Below are positions 62,801 through 64,000 of a stretch of DNA of 64,000 bases, in pieces. Position numbers and translations under genes: made by a program. The DNA comes from an uncultured Eubacteriales bacterium (lineage in GTDB: Bacteria > Bacillota > Clostridia > Oscillospirales > CAG-272): the NCBI GenBank assembly GCA_934525675.1, contig CAKSZH010000011.1, forward strand, positions 25,319-89,318, read 5' to 3'. Numbering within the stretch: the first letter of the stretch is position 1; each line of letters opens with the position of its first letter. The notes under the pieces were generated by a model. It was not told the DNA's origin. It did not search any database and worked only from the letters and a program-made list of their open reading frames with translations.

Positions 62801-64000
62801 GCATGGAGACCTGCCACCAACTTCCTCACCAGCGGCGGAACCGGACTTGTGACTAAGGACATGATGTCCTCCAAGATCACCTCTCAGCTGGTGAAGATCA
62901 CGGTTCTGAACATTCCGGACGTTGCGTACACCGAAGACATGACGGTCGGTATTTCCCTGCTTTCTCTCCAGTCCGAGACCGGTAGCTATGACTGGTCTGT
63001 TCAGTACAACCTCAAGACCGGCGAGGTTTCTCCCGCTACGACGACGGACGGCGCACTCTTCTTAAAGGATATTGCAACCTCCGCTCCCGTCAAGGCGACC
63101 GGATATGTTCAGTTTGTGGAAATCTTCAACGGTACCCACCTGGATGTATACGTCAACGGTCAGCTCGCATTCTCCGCAAACGTGGTTGCGGATGACATCA
63201 ACGCAACGGTTGCCGGCTTCATGGGCGGTACGTACAAACGTCTGACTCTGAATGCGACCGGCGACGGCAAGAGCGATGCCGCAGAGAAGTGCAACGGTGT
63301 CAAGACGATGTACTTTGTCGGCTTTGTGAATCCGACCACTACCATGACTGCCGCAAGCGTTACGGCAATGCACGAGATGTTCCTTGCCAGCCTGTCCCGC
63401 ACGGAACAGCCTGATCCGGCACCCAGCTGCACGCATGAGCACACCGAGATCCGCAATGCAACCGCAGCGGATTGCACGCACACCGGTTACACGGGCGACA
63501 CCTACTGCACCGATTGCAATGAAAAGCTCGCAAGCGGCGACGTCATCCCCAAGACCGATCACAACTACGTGAACGGCGTCTGCACGGTCTGCGGCGCAAC
63601 TCAGGTGCTTGAAGGCTTCATCACCAAGGACGGCAAGCTGTACTACTACGAAAAGGGCAAGGTGAAGACCGGCTGGTTCGTGGTGGACGGCAAGACCTAC
63701 TACGGTTCCTCGGCAACGGGCGTCTGCGTCAACTATGACAAGGTGCTCGGCGGCAAGCAGTACTTCTGGAACGACGAAACGGGTCTGGTACTCGCGAACG
63801 GCTTCTACGAAGTCACCGGCGGCACGGTCTGCTACCAGAACGGTTACCAGGTGATCGGCTGGAGACACAAAGACGGCTCCGGGCCTGTGGTTGATGGAAA
63901 GGGTATCTCCGAGCAGTACTCCACGAGCCCGAACAACCTCTACTACTTCCTGTCCACGACCGGCTTCATGGTCACGAGCAGCACCTATAAGCTCGGCGGC
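59837..64000 (+). CDS. Large secreted modular protein with cell-wall-binding repeats (partial)
   Basis: At least 1388 residues, open at the window end. A signal peptide (MKKFLAVVLAVLMVAGVC, cleavage near VMA-EE) is followed by five modules of about 200-300 residues, each with a VYVNGxLA-type motif (near residues 130, 334, 588, 890, 1104), resembling LamG/concanavalin-like sugar-binding folds. Cys-rich blocks with HTWG and RTCS-type motifs occupy about 687-770 and 1197-1255. From about 1258 glycine- and tyrosine-rich repeats (DGKLYYYEKGKVKTGW) look like choline-type wall-binding repeats. Probably a surface glycan-binding protein or enzyme. AGGG precedes the ATG. Confidence 0.85.
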   Translation, partial: MKKFLAVVLAVLMVAGVCMVPVMAEEQETLPDAFYVYSGETGVTQMSGVPAMSGWTVCQTVNIDASTGKVGIAQLSPNGEFWDTGVIYDIATGMISSQLGESVTVSTSKVTAAGPTFFAVTFDGTTELVYVNGVLAATITGFDAASVPEYLAPAYVCADGCYDATKPGFTTDAQITTAALSVFSRVLSAVQIATIYDSLGLGDSNYSSVVSDANVWYSIDNTKELVVKHQVIDMASIKADTSFMANGYTKVTTIMIPEKTYEEGSMIGIAQIRGAVAGSFYASVAYDLGTGLVSMPWIYKSGVTWWVIDEQIARPATGNVQFIETMDGNGNICVYVNGQLAMKAHPNAEATDASGSLVYIMNFIKGGDAYQTSNSVMVLGDYLNPKLTNTYDAHFYDEVNGAYNGWQGSYVDNSYTRYGTIVLSAKGYKLEANAGAIPSFYKGGAGVDSLKSVSNLNVLGNWYNEEFFNLSNVDNPIIGLTAPYEYTYNNDGISLGNGYTKVAVYYIPDNSNGKIKENEGWINVFTDVCVNSIDETNAYDGIRYDIGSGKVLSTLTANFYRWGQVAHPVKTSGFTVFAMTFDGHALRVWVNGELAFYASDNEALPANSLPYGAYAQTTGRGLGERGLTTENHATAIKNSYNGNDAYQAFGVMLSYEAGYTGVANQGAIEELTASAARIASNLAGTHIHTWGEWNYTGEGALEPTCTKGGVQTRTCSGCGKLETKAVPANGHTWGAWTVTKEPTLTENGSKFRTCSTCQETQTVEIEPLISAVNYNGVMGKTPYFTFDFSEEGGLTDIFKQNLAEKSEAFTSQTKISVLKIPNRVYASGSLVAIAPVSTGDLGFDIGAAYDLGTGLVSPLSTYYTDIVTQNAVKATGVVEFVEIVTATDLKVYVNGELALHSQNSGDAEAYRDLFTSGKYKVLHANLAGDKESNVYARYGVKTMYGAAYNDVEVTDAMITKMYKMSTPALEQIIDTSAIPAYKNITGKTAWRPATNFLTSGGTGLVTKDMMSSKITSQLVKITVLNIPDVAYTEDMTVGISLLSLQSETGSYDWSVQYNLKTGEVSPATTTDGALFLKDIATSAPVKATGYVQFVEIFNGTHLDVYVNGQLAFSANVVADDINATVAGFMGGTYKRLTLNATGDGKSDAAEKCNGVKTMYFVGFVNPTTTMTAASVTAMHEMFLASLSRTEQPDPAPSCTHEHTEIRNATAADCTHTGYTGDTYCTDCNEKLASGDVIPKTDHNYVNGVCTVCGATQVLEGFITKDGKLYYYEKGKVKTGWFVVDGKTYYGSSATGVCVNYDKVLGGKQYFWNDETGLVLANGFYEVTGGTVCYQNGYQVIGWRHKDGSGPVVDGKGISEQYSTSPNNLYYFLSTTGFMVTSSTYKLGG

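Overview
The window looks like chromosome from a strictly anaerobic, fermentative Bacillota of class Clostridia, probably a GC-rich gut lineage near Oscillospirales or Christensenellales. This placement is inferred from gene content: split accD/accA, pyrBI with pyrK-pyrD type 1B, bifunctional AdhE, Rex, NfnAB, two [FeFe]-hydrogenase-like proteins, and a secreted protein with Clostridia-style cell-wall repeats. No 16S gene is present to confirm it. There are no insertion sequences, phage genes, rRNAs or CRISPR arrays.

Layout. 1-377: end of a gene, a terminator and tRNA-Ser(GCT) on the minus strand. 618-4146: an island of small unrecognised genes, several membrane-anchored, one frameshifted. 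4170-5066: a monoacylglycerol-lipase-like hydrolase. 5202-15808: a complete UMP biosynthesis operon (pyrC-carA-carB-pyrK-pyrD-pyrF-pyrE-pyrB-pyrI) with a 300-base leader holding an intrinsic terminator. 15837-27663: a lipid region with a PlsC-like acyltransferase and TetR regulator (minus), then patatin, a second acyltransferase, ACP, a ketosynthase fused to a cysteine-less ketosynthase, FabG, FabZ, FabD, AccD, AccA, a flavoprotein and an acyl-ACP thioesterase. 27920-31078: methionine aminopeptidase, a PNPOx-like protein and a MATE pump. 31134-33380: a tandem repeat and three minus-strand genes.

33570-37457: an iron-type alcohol dehydrogenase and NfnAB. 37779-37914: a possible orphan structured RNA. 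38360-40463: a phosphodiesterase and a second MATE pump. 40713-45543 (minus): a putative hydrogen-sensing cassette of two [FeFe]-hydrogenase-like proteins, a PP2C phosphatase and two thioredoxin-fold ferredoxins. 45688-51077 (minus): an APH-like kinase, adhE, a LysR regulator and rex. 51183-55992 (minus): branched-chain aminotransferase, a processive-type glycosyltransferase and a third MATE pump. 56223-59402: a GH3 glycosidase with reversed domain order. 59837-64000: the first 1388 residues of a large exported wall-binding protein that runs off the window.

Themes. Redox control links the middle of the window: the iron ADH, adhE and rex each carry a 16-base inverted repeat of the same geometry (CG-R-T-W, six bases, TATCG) just upstream of the -35 box. 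The lipid locus carries elongation, reduction, dehydration, malonyl loading and thioesterase genes but no enoyl reductase or FabH, and pairs an active ketosynthase with a chain-length-factor-like domain in one protein. These two systems are the best candidates for something undescribed. Coordinates of starts were refined by ribosome binding sites; all functions are read from sequence motifs without database searches.
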